A stretch of DNA of 64,000 nucleotides, taken from Nageia nagi. Lineage: Eukaryota > Pinophyta. The DNA lies in assembly GCA_050084985.1 (NCBI GenBank), contig JBITNC010000001.1, forward strand, positions 146,444,001 to 146,508,000, read 5' to 3'. Made by a program: the position numbers and the translations under genes. Position 1 is the first letter of the stretch. Each line of letters starts with the position of its first letter. Under the pieces are notes generated by a model that saw nothing but the letters and a program-made list of their open reading frames with translations, was not told where the DNA came from and made no database searches. Positions 23,050 to 35,829 of this stretch are shown in pieces.

Positions 23050-23780
23050 ATGATTATGAATCACAATACAAATAAGAAGTTAAAGAGGTAATTTCTAAAT
23101 TTGAGGCTTTATTTCAAACACCTAAAGAGCTTAAACCTAAAAGAGACATACAACAACATGAATTCTATTGCATCATAATGTAGGACTTCCTAATATTGGC
23201 TTATATAGATATTCCATCATGGAAAGTAAATAAATTATGAAATAAGTCAAGGAATTGTTATATCAAGGAGTCATTAGACCAAGCACTTCACCATGTGGTT
23301 ATCCTATTATTATAATTACAAAGAAATATAGAATTTAACATATATGTATGGATTATAGGGTATTAAACAAAATCATAATTAAAAATTGATATCCATTACA
23401 ACATACTGATGATTTAATGGACCAATTATAAAATGTTAAAATATTTACAAAACTTGATTTAAGAAGTGGTTATCATCATGTATAGGTCAAATAAATGGAT
23501 ATTTGGAAAACTAATTTTAAAAATAAATAAGAATTATTTGAGTGTTTAGTTTTACCATTTGGTTTATGCAATGTTCCTACTACGTTTATGAGAGTGATGA
23601 ATGAGGTTTTGAGACCTTTTATTAATGATTTTGTTATTGTGTATTTTAATGATATTATCATTTATATTAATGATTGTAATGATCATATGGTGCATATTCA
23701 TAAAGTGTTTGAATTTTTAAGGGAAGCTAAACTCTTTTTGAAAATGTTTAAGTGTGAAGGCCAATTGAAGATAGATCCTG
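23050..23780 (+). pseudogene. Ty3/gypsy reverse transcriptase
   Basis: RT opens with the linker EVISKFEALFQTPKELKPKR near 23083. Broken frames then give the fingers (YIKESLDQALHHVVILLL and similar), TKLDLRSGYH-like sequence near 23450, and LPFGLCNVPTTF near 23550. The open stretch 23588-23917 reads MRVMNEVLRPFINDFVIVYF, then NDIIIYINDCNDHMVHIHKV. The catalytic box is YFND at 23641-23652 instead of YxDD, so the first catalytic Asp is lost by one G-to-A change. Confidence 0.8.
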
Positions 23781-23789
23781 CAAATGTAG

Positions 23790-24320
23790 AGGCTATGTTG
23801 AAATGGCCTACTCCCATTATTATGATAAAGCGAGGAGTTTTATTGGTAATATACAATATTTACTCAAGTTTATTGCTAATATTTCTCTTATGGCTTTTCC
23901 ACTCCATGCTATTATAGAGAAGAATCATGGGTTTCAATGGAGAGGAGAAGAACAACATGATTTTGATTTACTTAAATGAAAATTCAGTAATACTTTGATT
24001 CTTGCTTTGCCTAATCTTCAAAAATATTTTGAAAATGAAACTAATTCTAGTGATTATCCTATGGGTGCCATTTTGGTATAGGAAATGCATTCAATTTGTT
24101 CTCACTTGAAAATGTTTTACAGTGTGGTAAGAAACTATCCCACTTATGATAAAGAACTATTTGCATTAGTCCAAAGTATGAAAAAATGGAAATACTATTT
24201 GATTATTAAAGAGACAATAATACATACAAATCATCAATCCTTACAATTTCATTTAGTTATTACGTATAAAAAGGGTTCACAAAATAAGATTACTTATATG
24301 TTGTCTAGACCACCAATAGT
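23790..24320 (+). pseudogene. Ty3/gypsy RNase H
   Basis: After a short connection (FQWRGEEQHDFDLLK) the sequence gives an Asn/Ser-decayed start (ENETNSSDYPMGAILV), then the open stretch from 24085: NYPTYDKELFALVQSMKKWK, YLIIKETIIHTNHQSLQFHL and QNKITYMLSRPP. These are the RNase H motifs (ERNY..YDKEL.A…W..YL…..I.TDH..L…..N..AD.LSR), with DH changed to NH and AD to IT. Key acidic residues are therefore lost. Confidence 0.78.
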
Positions 24321-24329
24321 TGTAGCTTT

Positions 24330-25130
24330 TGTACTTCTACAAAATATTTCTTTGATGCACGAGGTTATAAAGAATAATATTTTTATGATATTTATTACTA
24401 AAATATCTATAATAGATTTATTCTTGGTAATGATAATGGAAATATTTACTTTCATATGCATTATGGATTACTTTTTCATTTGGGCAATCTTTGTATTCCC
24501 AATGGTGAGAGGAATAACTAGATTAGGTAAGCTCACACTTATCATATTTCAAAGACACTTTAGTATTGGTAAAACTCTTATTAATTTGAAAAGGTATTTT
24601 TATTATCCTAAAATGGAAGAAAATGTATCCAAGTATGTCAAAGGTTGTATGTTATGCAGTGTTAGTAAACTTAGTAATAGGAAGTTGAGTATTTATATAC
24701 CATTGTCTATTCTTACACAACTATGAGAGAGTATTTATATGGCTTTTATTGGATTTTTACATATTTCTAAAAGAGGATATGATTATTTGTATGTGGTTAT
24801 GGATCCATTCAATAAAATGTGCATAATAATTCCATGTAAAAAGATTGTGATAGTTCAGGAGGAAGCTAATCTTTCCTTTACTTATGTGTGGATACATTTT
24901 GGTCTTCCTACTTTTATCATTTTTGATAGGGAGTTATCTATAACATGCATATAATCAACCTATATACTCTTATACTAATAAATCTCTTTTTGAAACATGG
25001 CCTTTGCTTCAACTTGTGACGAAGATTTTGTTCTTCATAATGAGCAAGAGCGAGCAAAGAATTTAATTGAGAGGATTAGGTTGATTCATAAGAATATGTA
25101 GGAATAGTTGGAGAAGAGTCAAGCTAAGTA
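24330..25130 (+). pseudogene. Ty3/gypsy integrase
   Basis: The HHCC zinc domain appears at about 24540-24665 (HFSIGKTLINLKRYFYYPKM, KYVKGCMLCSVSK). The core follows from 24739: MAFIGFLHISKRGYDYLYVV, MDPFNKMCIIIPCKK, HFGLPTFIIFDRELSITC. The first catalytic Asp reads A in MAFIGFL (usually MDFI.GLP), while the second Asp of IFDRE remains. After 24955 the core is shortened: similarity jumps to NQPIYSYTNKSLFETWPL, skipping the third catalytic segment. Confidence 0.75.
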
Positions 25131-25618
25131 AAAAGAAAGGCATGATCATCATATAGTTGATCACAAGTTTTAGGTTGGGGATCAAGCATAGATTCATTTT
25201 AGTAAGAAGAGACAACATGGTAAGAAGAAAAAGTTGAAACCAATAAGGTATTTTCCATTCACTATCATTAAAAAATGGGTGAAAAATCATTTCAATTAGA
25301 CCTACCACCTTATATGCAAATTTATTTTGTTATGAATGTTAAGAATTCGAAGTTGTAAGAATCAGCTTTAGTTACAAAAGATACAAGTGTTATGTTACCA
25401 TTATTTGAGGATTTAACCCCTGAGCACATGAGTGTTTTATATAAGGATATAGTATTGAAAAAGATCATCTTATAGTATTGAACATGAGGTATGGCATATC
25501 AAAATAAAGGGCCAACACCCACACAACACCAAGTGGTATGCAGTTGATTGAGTGAAGGAGCTCTACCCTCACCTCATTCCATCATCATAATTACTTTTGG
25601 GGTTCAAATGTCTCTCTT
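25131..25618 (+). pseudogene. Gypsy integrase C-terminus/tail
   Basis: Broken frames with IHFSKKRQHGKKKKLKPIR, KIKGQHPHNTKWYAVD and VKELYPHLIPSS lie between integrase and the polypurine tract. The pattern resembles the GPY/F-type linker and a chromodomain-like tail of plant chromoviruses, but it is too decayed to be sure. Confidence 0.4.
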
Positions 25619-25630
25619 AGTGGGGAGGAA
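25619..25630 (+). other. Polypurine tract of gypsy element
   Basis: AGTGGGGAGGAA lies immediately before the LTR start TGATGCAAAA at 25631. Confidence 0.75.
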
Positions 25631-25835
25631 TGATGCAAAATTTAGATCTATTTAGTATTTAGGAATGTCATATTTAGTATGTTTAGTATGTTTTGTTCAT
25701 CATCAGCTTTCTAATGCTTCTTCCATATCACAAATTTGACTTTCTTTATGGAAGTTATGGAGTTTACATAATTTGTGTGTATTTTCAAAAATTAGAACTA
25801 GTAAAAAAATTGAATATTAAAAAAAAATATTAAGA
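25631..25835 (+). repeat. Truncated 3' LTR of gypsy element
   Basis: About 200 bp matches 20169-20370. The match ends in an A-rich run and the remaining ~960 bp of the 5' LTR is not found downstream. Confidence 0.72.
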
Positions 25836-27449
25836 AATATTTAAATTTATTAAGATATCATTCACTTTCCAAATTTCAACTACATATCTTTAGTATTTTA
25901 TCATTCAAATTTTGGAGAAGAAGTTGACTTGGTATAATACTATTAAGAAAATTTCTAGTAGGGAAATCCAAATTTTGCCTAAAGATCCTAATAATTGTGT
26001 ATGTATATTACTTGTTGTGCTAGGTTCCCTCATAGATTACCTTTCACAAGCTCAAGAAGTTTCTTTGATGTATTCTTTAGGTAAATAACTACCATTAAAA
26101 AAGATATCATAATGTTGTATAAGATGTTTATTTGATCCTAAAGAGCTTAGGGGGAATAAAACTAGTTACTAAATTATAAAAGGTTTATACATCATATCAT
26201 ATATAAGTGTGGGATGTTATACATCATATGTTGCATAGGATGTTTATTTCATCCTAAAGAGCTTAGGGGATATAAAACTCCTAGAAAAATGATAAGTCTT
26301 AGAAAGTTTTTGTTTGAAACTTCATATCATATAGGATCCCATAAGATCATAGATTTATATATCCCAAAGTCATATTTTTTTATGGTATTTTATCAAACTT
26401 ATCAAAAACATAAACACAAGCAAAAAAATTCAAAATAAATAACCTATCGATTACGTAATTAGTTTATTAATCTTGTAGGTTAGGTAGTTAGCTAATTGAT
26501 CCTAAAATAGAGGTTTATAAAAGCAAATTTGAATATCATTTGAACTAATAAATTATTTCTCATTTAATAATTTTGAGTATTCATTGAGTATTGAGTATTG
26601 AGCATTGACATCCAAATATTAAGTATAGTCTTTAAGCATTTTCTTAGAGTTTTAGAGAATTCCATCATTATAACACTTCAACATTATGATCTCATCCTAA
26701 TTTATGATAGATTGAGGTATAATTATGTCAAGTATCATATTCTATATCATTTATGCTTATATTTTCATATAATTTGCAAGTGTAGGTAGAATCTTGGAGT
26801 ATTTTTTAAGGATTTGTATCCTTTCTAGTTAATTTTCTTACCTAGCACTTCATATATATAGTTGCATACTCAGGCTAATCTCATATGAGGTTTTCTATTT
26901 GGATAGTATATTATACATAATTAATAATACCATTTACATCATTTACCATAATTTATCATGAATGGCATTATTTGGCTTTATGGAAATTCTTGTTAACTCA
27001 TTAAGATTATTTAGATCACTTTATTGATTATCTTGGTGTACTATTTAGCATTACCTTATTTTAAAATCATATAGAATTAGCATATCTTAAAATTTGTTTT
27101 GACTTACCATAACATGAACATAGCTATAGCAAACATGGTAAGAGAATGTGGTGAGAAATAAAATGAAATAAAACATTATTATTGTCCATGATAAGGCAAA
27201 TGTGACCTAAGGGATTGAAAAAATAGGATAGTCAAAACTAAAAAGGAAATACGAAGAGTGTAAAAGATGGTATGCAAAGATAAAAGATAATCTAAAATTA
27301 ATCTCTTATAAAATCATAAATAGATGAATTATTGCTGATATATTTATTGATTTATATTTTTTAGTCACTAATCTTGAGTCTCCAAAGTTCCACTAGTATG
27401 TTGTCTAGTTAGTCTCCTAGTGTATAGATGATTTGGTTATTATCATTTT
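25836..27449. other. AT-rich interval with a short tandem duplication
   Basis: Positions 26115-26165 and 26222-26282 are near-identical (TTATTT.ATCCTAAAGAGCTTAGGGG). The rest holds no recognisable gene. Confidence 0.5.
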
Positions 27450-29030
27450 TTATTTTGGAGGATGAGAGGTATTTAGATGAGATCTTTGTTGCTCGTAAAA
27501 ATTGATTATTTCTATAATGTAAAGTCTAAGATAATGTTGGTCCTTATAACTTAGAAAATATGATATAGAGCATGAGTCAATACTAAAGAGATAATTAAGA
27601 TAACAAAAAATAAAATGATCTATATTTTCAACTTCTTCCATGTAATAAAATATACATATTCACTCCTCTCTCAGTATATGGTCATCTACTTCAACTTGAA
27701 TATTTATAATAGAGACTTATATATCATGTATATTAAATTGCTAAAGGTATTGAGGAGGTAATATCTAATTATATTGGATATGGAGAAAATATTCATAAGA
27801 AAAGAATAGCTTCGGGGAGAGAATGCCAATGCGAGAGATCAAAGTGCAATGGATATAATGGAGAGTGATATTTTTTTGGATCTCATGAAGTATCTTTGCC
27901 TACTTATTATGTGATGGTGGTTGAGGAACTCTAAGGGAGTATGGAGGAATTATGTCAATATGAATATGAATACTTTCTTAAAGTATATATACTTCAAATT
28001 AGCACCCCCTCTATCTCCTCTTAAGACTCAAAATAAGGGCTATCAAAGAGTATAAATGATCTTCAAGATAATCTCTAGCCAAATAAGTGAAGCTCCAAAT
28101 TCTACAAAGATAATGGATGGAGGAATTGTGCATTCATATCATATGAAACTTCAAAGAAAAATATTTTGTACTTGTTAAATATGAGACCATTTACTTCGAT
28201 CAATATTGGGGCTCCATATATTTGAATTGTAAGCAATAGTTATCTTTACCAAGGTATCAAAGATCTTCATCTAAACTAGGATCTCTGAAAAGTGAGCTTT
28301 AAAGGAACTCCCCTTGACTAGGAAAAAGCTCCATATCCCTTAAAAATATGTTCTTGGACATCAAAATTCATCTATAATGTGATTCTAAAGAAAAGAACTC
28401 CAAGGTATACATAGGAGTCTATAATCTCTATAGCTCATCCCCAGAGGTGAAAATGAAGATAGGATACAACCTCCTTGATACTATTGAGTATCATGACCTT
28501 GTTCTTGGTAAGGTTCAATGATAACTATCTCAAAGTATAAAAATTTTCTAATACATTCAATTGTCATTGGAGTCCCTCAATAGTTAAAGCTCAAAGGATA
28601 ACATTATCAATAAAAATAAGAAGAGAGATCATAACTTTATGTAGTAAGCATCCATCATTTGCATGTGTATGTGGTCAAGATTCCAAAGAGTGTTAGACAA
28701 AGGTGGCAACCTTGTTTTCCTATTATGTTGCTAATAATACTATCATATATTCCTTGAGAGGAGTGAATGAGATCATTACTAAATCATACAATCTAGATAC
28801 TTTTGTATATGCTAACTGACTAGAGTCTTTCAAATACTCTATATCAAGGCATAGTATAAAATATTTTACAAAAATATATAATGAAATAGAATACTTTCAA
28901 AGATCTAGAGCATGCCTCTTCTATGATAGCTTTGAGAACTAATATATGGTTTTTAGTCATGTAGTCTTGACAAAAATCAGCTTGACATAGCTAAAATCCT
29001 ATTAACTTGATGGTAGGTGAGGATGAGACT
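27450..29030 (-). pseudogene. LINE reverse transcriptase (second LINE type)
   Basis: The minus strand from about 28990 reads NHILVLKAIIEEACSRSLKV, then FCKIFYTMP*YRVFERL, then IIGKQGCHLCLTLFGIL near 28700, FIDN at 28614-28603, LTIEGLQ*QLNVLENFYTL, LTKNKVMILNSIKEVV and IIDSYVYLGVLFF. This is a LINE RT of the type with DFCKAFDTVPR, G.KQGCPLSP.LF and YADD…F.YLG motifs. Motif A has lost its Asp residues and YADD reads FIDN. The C-terminal zinc-binding part may extend to 27450 (YMEEVENIDHFIFCYL). It differs from the 14.5-17.4 kb LINE, and its C-terminal type resembles the 4.8-5.4 kb fragment. Confidence 0.8.
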
Positions 29031-32000
29031 AAGATCATGCTCTTGATGGATTTTGATAATAATTACATATTACAATAATAAAATAATTTAAAAAATTAGA
29101 TATTATTTATTGCACACATAAACTTATTAAAAGTTAAAATATTATGTATACATTTGAATTTGTATGAGTATCATATACTTATACTTTTTTTTTAGAAATA
29201 TACATATAAAAATTAAAAAATATTTTTAACTTATTAACAATTTATTGCATATATTTCCAAAAATAAATATGTAAACATATATAAATATTTGTATATTTAA
29301 ATATTAGAAAAAGTAATATAAATTTAATAATAAATGTAAGAAACCAAAAATCTCAACATAAAATTTTTCTTTGGACACTAGAATTCAGTCAAATATTAGG
29401 TGATAAGGTTTATTTTCCTTCTATTTATTTCTCATAAAGAATAAATTCACAAAGCATTCATATTTATTGAAACCAAAAAATCATTTACTTTACTCATACA
29501 TATCCATTAAACATGATAATCATACAACTTTTAAAAATAATTGAAGCAAAGTAATCCGATCATCAAGGCATTCCTATAACACAAAAATTTAAGCTAAGCT
29601 CAAGAAAAATCCTAGACATTTTTGCTCTAGGTAAACCATTGGTAGCTATGATACCTAATAATATTTTATTATTAATCATAACAAATATTACAAGTCTTAC
29701 CCTCAACCATGTACATACTTCCTCAATCTTCAAATACAACTAAATCAAGATCTTCATGATCTTATCCATGTACCTTCTAACCAAATAGTTGATTTTATAC
29801 AATATGTAATATCATTAATCACATAGTTTTCAAGCAAATTTTCAACAATGCATAAAATTACATATGCAGTTACCTAATCATATAAATGAAACCAATGAAA
29901 TATAAACAATAAAAGGTTACATCAATTCATTAAAAGTGTAACATCAAGTACTAAGGATCAAACAAAAAATGATCCACCATGCACCAAAAGATCATCATTC
30001 ATATATAGACCCTATAACTACTTAATGTATAAGAATCAAGCTAATACCATGAGATTCATTATGTTTCCATTATATGCATCTTAATTTACTTTATTATTTT
30101 AAGAAGTCATATTAATAACCAACATTAAACAACTTGTGCCAATACAATCATTGTATTAATCCTATGTTATACCATCTTGAGATATTTTACACAAATAAAA
30201 CTCAATTAAAGAATATATAAATATAATACTCAATGCTAAAAATGCATCTTTATGATACAAGAATCACTAATACAAATTGCTATAAATAAACTACATGTAA
30301 GTAGATAATAATGTAAAAATGCTAAACTCATATAAGTACATAAGGTGCATCATAATAATATAAGAAGCATCTAAATAAATCTACTATGCATTACATATCC
30401 ATAAAAACTTGGATACCATTCAATATGTAATCATGCCATAACATAATACAATCATAAATATCATTATAGCATCACAAATAAACAAAAATCAATAGCATGC
30501 AAGTCTTTATCAAGACATTAACTTTTAAAAGTTTACAATGTATACTATTATAATATAAGCACTTATGTTAAAAATAAGAAACTTAATAATTATAAATAAG
30601 TCAATATGTATTATATTATGAATGTCATTAAACCAATAATACAAGTTTCTCAATAATAATGCAAGTCTTCAACTAGCAATCCAAGCTACTATCTCAACAA
30701 CATAATTGCATCTTGTTTGCTTGTGTTGTTTTCATATTAGTTAGTAACTCTAAATAATTTATTCATCCATATAAATTAATATATGTATCCATATTATCCC
30801 TAAATAAATAATAATATAAAGTTACTATTTCAACTAATAAAAAGGTTTAACGCTCTCTTTTACAATCTTCCTATAGTCTAGTTTTGTAGATCAGATTTCA
30901 AAAAATAGTCAAAATCTAATTTTAAATATCTTTAAATTTTAAATAGTATATAAAACATAATTTCAAATGATACAATACTTTAAAAAATTAAATGTATACA
31001 TAAAAAGCTATAATCAATTCAAAATATCAACTTGCCTCTTTTTGATAGTTTTGAAAAGATAAAATAATCAAAGACTTAAAATGATTTTTGAGATTCCTAC
31101 AATAAGAATTAAACAAATCCAATTTAGACAAGTTATATATCATTGGAAAGAGAAATAATCTATATTTCCAATGGTGCAAAGCACATAAATAACAAAATAG
31201 TAACACAAAAACTATAGTTTTCTGAAAAGGATGATTTCATGTTTTTGATATAGAATTAGCTACACACAAAACCCACTACACCTTTTGAAAAAATAACTCA
31301 TTTCCAATTCTAATTACAATTGATGTTAAATTTAGTATTATAATAGTATTGGAGGCTAACCGTAATAACTAATACAAATATTTATTTTGTAAAAAACTAA
31401 GTTTTCTCTTAACAAATAAGAACAAATCTATAAAGTCATTTTGTCAAACAATACACCAGAACCCCCTTTTTTTCAAGTAATTATAATACCAAAGGTAAGG
31501 AATTATAACAAATGAAATAAATACATTTCAAACACATATCAAACTACATGAGCATCTGAACACTATTAGTACAAGCCTAAGTATAAAATTCTGTACCAAT
31601 TTCTAATACATTGTAATAACACTAAACTACTATTTTTGGACATCAATAACTTTTGTTATACTTAACAAAGTTCAATGTGCTTTATATTGTTGGAAATTTG
31701 TTCAAACATCCTTATAATAATGTTAAGCTTGAATATTTATATTAATTATATGTCATTCATTTTGATTGTATAAAATTCATTCTCAAAATTGCTAAAAAAT
31801 TCTATCAGATATAACTTTTAAAACACACAGAATTTTCAAGATCCATAAAATGTTTTAGATACCCATTAAATCAAAGAATCAACCCACAAAACTTTAATAA
31901 ATTCTAGGTACTTTTGGAAAATGTGATTTTATGACCTCCCAAAGTTTTTTCCTACAATCTACAACCTAAAATCTTATTTTACAATCATGTACAGTGTAAA

Positions 32001-34692
32001 TAGAGGCCTTTAGGTATTATATATTTTATTAAACTATTTTAAATATTAATAGACTCAAACAATTAGCATTCAACAATATATTATCATACAAGAATAAAAC
32101 CCTCTTCTCCTCAAATCTTATCAATCATGAACAAAGACACCCAAAAATCTATCTTCAAAGAATTATAATTTCTAAAGTGAAATAGATGTTTGGAATACAT
32201 GCAACATATTCTAAATTGGCTTTTCCATGTTCAAAATCCATGCTATATCTAATGGTTGAGTCATTACCTCAAATATACATTTTTCTTTCTACCTAGATGC
32301 ATTCTTTCCACTTGTATTCTTCTTCTTTCTACTACAACATGAAAAATGGAGGATGCAAGATGAAGTATGGCACCATTTTCTCCTCTCCTTCATATAAAAT
32401 ATATCTCCCTTAATTTCTCCCATAACTGCTCTTCTAAACTTAGGATATTTTTTTTCTATTTTATTCACCCTTGATTATAGGTAACTTTCATGCACAACTC
32501 CACATTATATCCACCATGGAGAGAAGGATATTAGATATTGGTCTAAATTAATTACACCACTCCTGCATGCTATAATGGCAATTAAAGGAGATAATAAATA
32601 ATAAAAGATCCTTAATTTGAATATTTAAATCTTTCATTTTGAATATTTAAATATCTAATTTAAATATTAATTACTATAAAACTATTAATATTTAATCACC
32701 CATTAAATATTAATACTTATTATTTAATTATCATTATTTCAATATGATGAATCATAATATTTTTTTAAAATAATAATACTCTCCTAAGTATTAGTTAAAA
32801 CTTAATAACTACCAACATTTTGATACAATAAATGCTTTTAAATCCTTATTAAGAAATTAATCATTACTTCATATAATAGAAGTATAATATCTCATAAAAT
32901 ATAAGTATATCTAGGTTTGCCTTTATCACCACAAATCCTAGGAGCTAAACAAGTGGTTCATGACAATAAACAAACTAACATAATCACAGTTGTTGCATGA
33001 AAATTCCAACATATTCTATGAAAAAATATTATTAATAACAAAATGATCATTCAAAATACAACAATATTTAAACTATATCATCTATAATGACATTTCTAAT
33101 ATCTAATAATAAATGAAAAATAAATTAAAACTTCCAAATAAAATAATGTACAAATACATTTTTTAAATGATTTGAAAATTTCAAATAAAACAACTTACAC
33201 ATAATTTTTTTGAAACCATGCAAAAAATTATGTTGTCTAATGGTGTGCCCAAGTGAGGATCTGGACATGTTAGGAACATGGTGCACTAGGATGATAATGC
33301 TCCTTTGCATGTTGGAAGAGCAGTTAGAAGGTATCAATTTCCATAATTTAAATCGATGAAGATGAAGTGCAAGACTAACTTGGTGATGAATGATGATATT
33401 CTCTACCCTTATCTAACCATTAGGATACATTAGTCTACATAGCACTACTGAGCAAACCTTAGGCAATGTCCATAGGATAAGGGAGCCCATATAGAGAGTA
33501 TTACGTGTAAGCTCTACTTGAAGAGGTGCATAAATATGATTATCTATAGACACTGAGGGGTACACATTTCAGGTGGGGAACAAACATGGACGAGCATTGG
33601 GCATTAGATGTTGATGAATCCCACTCTATCGCATTTGAGGACCCACTTTGGGTCTTGAATCTTCCACTTCCCTATAAATTATCATTATGATATAGAACCT
33701 TGCATGCAAGATCTTTAAAAACCATAAGGACCTTGCATTGCCATTCTATACATGAGCTAGAATCTAGGACCTTGCATTGCCACTACCTAGATGTGTCATT
33801 TATATCTATCCTCAGTTACTATCCAAAGTGAGTATGTTCAATCTAATAACATTTAAAGTTATGTTTGAAATTTTTCATACTTTAAATTTTAAGAAACTAA
33901 AATCTTAAAGAATTAAGAAATTATAAATTACACAAAAACAAATAGCACATTATTACACTAAGCATTGCAACCAATAAACATGAAATTACTTTGAGAGAAT
34001 TCACTTTCATATTTAGATAAAATGATAGATCTCTTATCTGATGATGCTCTAAATATATCTAAGAAATTTGTAGTAGCAATTCTCCTTTGAATTTTGGTAC
34101 CATCTTAACAACTTTATTATGAAATAGACATTTCTAATGCAAGAAATATTCTAGTAGACATAGGTTGTAGAACATATGAAGGCAATGAACAAGTGGCATC
34201 AACAACGCTTTAGTTCATAGATGCAGATTGAGGAATCATATATGGAATAAAAAGCTCATGCCCTTGTAGAAAAATATACATTTAAGAGGGAATTAATAAC
34301 TCATCCCAAGTGAAGGTTACAAATCTTGTGAAACAACCATGGCTCATGAAAAGGAACATAATTCATTATGTATAGAATTGTAACCCTATATTCATGAGGT
34401 CACCATGAAATGTTCTCATATTCCTTCTCTTAATTGAATTTCTCTCCTATTTCAACCACCTTCTTTTCTAATTTGATCTACAAGGTTCACATTCCTAGCA
34501 TCTCTATACTCAAAGATCACACAAACATAGAAAGCCAAAATAGAAAGAAAGTGCTTAGTTAGAAATAGTGAATTAGAAGGCATAATCACTCACCTCCTCT
34601 AATTGCCAATCGATGGAATTCATCTCGTATACAATAGATGAACTTCCAAAATAATTTATCTCCTTTGATTACCAACAAATGGATTTTCATGG
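29031..34692. other. Long AT-rich interval without recognised genes
   Basis: No retrotransposon protein motif, RNA gene or LTR pair was recognised on either strand. A small direct repeat (AGGACCTTGCATTGCCA at about 33730 and 33768) and a pair of similar ~35-bp segments near 34590 and 34655 are the only structure seen. The region could be LTR or 3'-UTR sequence of old elements, since it is similar in composition to 48.5-49.1 kb. Confidence 0.45.
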
Positions 34693-34939
34693 TGTAGACA
34701 CTCAAAATAAACCCTACATTTAGTTTAACAACATATAAATAAATAAAATAAGTATCTTTCTAACATATATCACATTAAAATGATTATAACTCCTTATACA
34801 AGCCTCAAACAAGATTTAAAACTCTATTATTGGATATATCTTTTCAAGTAGATGCAAAACAAGTGGTCATACAACCCCTTTTCATTAAAAAATGACCATT
34901 GGGTGATCATTCTAAGATTAGTATAAAATTTACTAAACA

Positions 34940-34993
34940 ATCGTTGACGATCCATCACAATCATTGATGATCCTATAGGATCATTGACGATCC
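34940..34993 (+). repeat. U3 microrepeat array, element 1
   Basis: Degenerate units of the type (A)TCATTGACGATCC: TCGTTGACGATCC, TCATTGATGATCC, TCATTGACGATCC. The reverse complement of the same unit occurs in the leader at 35980-36068. Confidence 0.65.
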
Positions 34994-35155
34994 CTGAATA
35001 ATTCAAAAATAGACAAATCTAAGCCCAAAATAGCCTAGTATGCACAATTTAGAATTATGGATGTGGATTTGAGATAATAACACCTCAAGATTTCGTACGA
35101 GATGTTACCTGGAATCTTATGATGGCAAAATAAATGAATAACAAACTTTTGAGCT

Positions 35156-35163
35156 TATAAATA
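35156..35163 (+). promoter_or_regulatory. Putative TATA box, element 1 LTR
   Basis: TATAAATACAAGCT is conserved in the element 2 LTR at 50581, although the surrounding sequence differs. Confidence 0.65.
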
Positions 35164-35469
35164 CAAGCTCTGTATGCAAACAAAGGGACCCAAATTTACT
35201 ATAGCGAAGCTCTGTAGAAATTAAACCATAAGTTTGTTAGCAAAGATTGGAAGCTTGATCAATAACAAATCTACTATCAAGTACATTTTAATATTATGTT
35301 ATTTACTTCTGATTCATATGTATTAGTAGGTATGCTTTGATGTTTCATTTGTTTTCTGTGTGTAGGGTCAATACAGAAAGAGAACAATAGAAGCAAGTGT
35401 GAAGGAGAACAACCAGGAAGAGATACAAACATTTCAAAATTTTGTGAAAAGTTCACTATAGTGCCATAA

Positions 35470-35665
35470 ATTGTCAACGATTCAGAGATCGATCAATGGT
35501 GATTCATCAGATTGATGATAAAAGCCAAAAGTGTACAAAGAGCACAATAATAGTGGGAGACCATTGATCGCTATCGATCAACACGTAGATCGTTGTTGAT
35601 CCATAACGATCATTATCGATCAATAATCAATCGATACCAATTCATAAAGATCGATAACAATCTCT
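35470..35665 (+). repeat. GATC-rich quasi-palindromic repeats in LTR, element 1
   Basis: Many degenerate units such as GATCGTTGTTGATCC, CGATCATTATCGATC and AGATCGATAACAATC cover about 200 bp. The block has no counterpart in the element 2 LTR. Confidence 0.6.
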
Positions 35666-35812
35666 TATTGTATTAAATTTCATCAAAATCTTTTTTGGAG
35701 ATAATATCTGCATTATTATTGATGCGTAATATTGAATGTGTTCTAATTTATTATGTTGAATGATTTATCTGGCTAAATTGCATTTTAGGTGCACAATTCA
35801 ATATACACAATC

Positions 35813-35829
35813 TAGTGCTAGAAGGAGGG
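35813..35829 (+). other. Primer binding site, element 1
   Basis: TAGTGCTAGAAGGAGGG is a decayed form of the element 2 site TGGCGCTAGAAGGAGGG (51023). The sequence fits the complement of the 3' end of a plant tRNA-Asn(GUU), as far as I recall that tRNA. Confidence 0.65.

Larger units (their letters stand above)
34693..35809 (+). repeat. 5' LTR of Tat/Ogre-like element 1
   Basis: The LTR starts TGTAGACACTCAAAA and ends CA three bases before the primer site. It aligns with the element 2 LTR (50174-51019), which starts TGTAGACACTTAAAA; the best stretch is CTATTATTGGATA…CATA(C/T)(A/G)ACCCCTTTT. It is about 270 bp longer, mainly because of a GATC-rich microrepeat block at 35470-35665. The five bases before it are CATGG. 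Confidence 0.75.
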
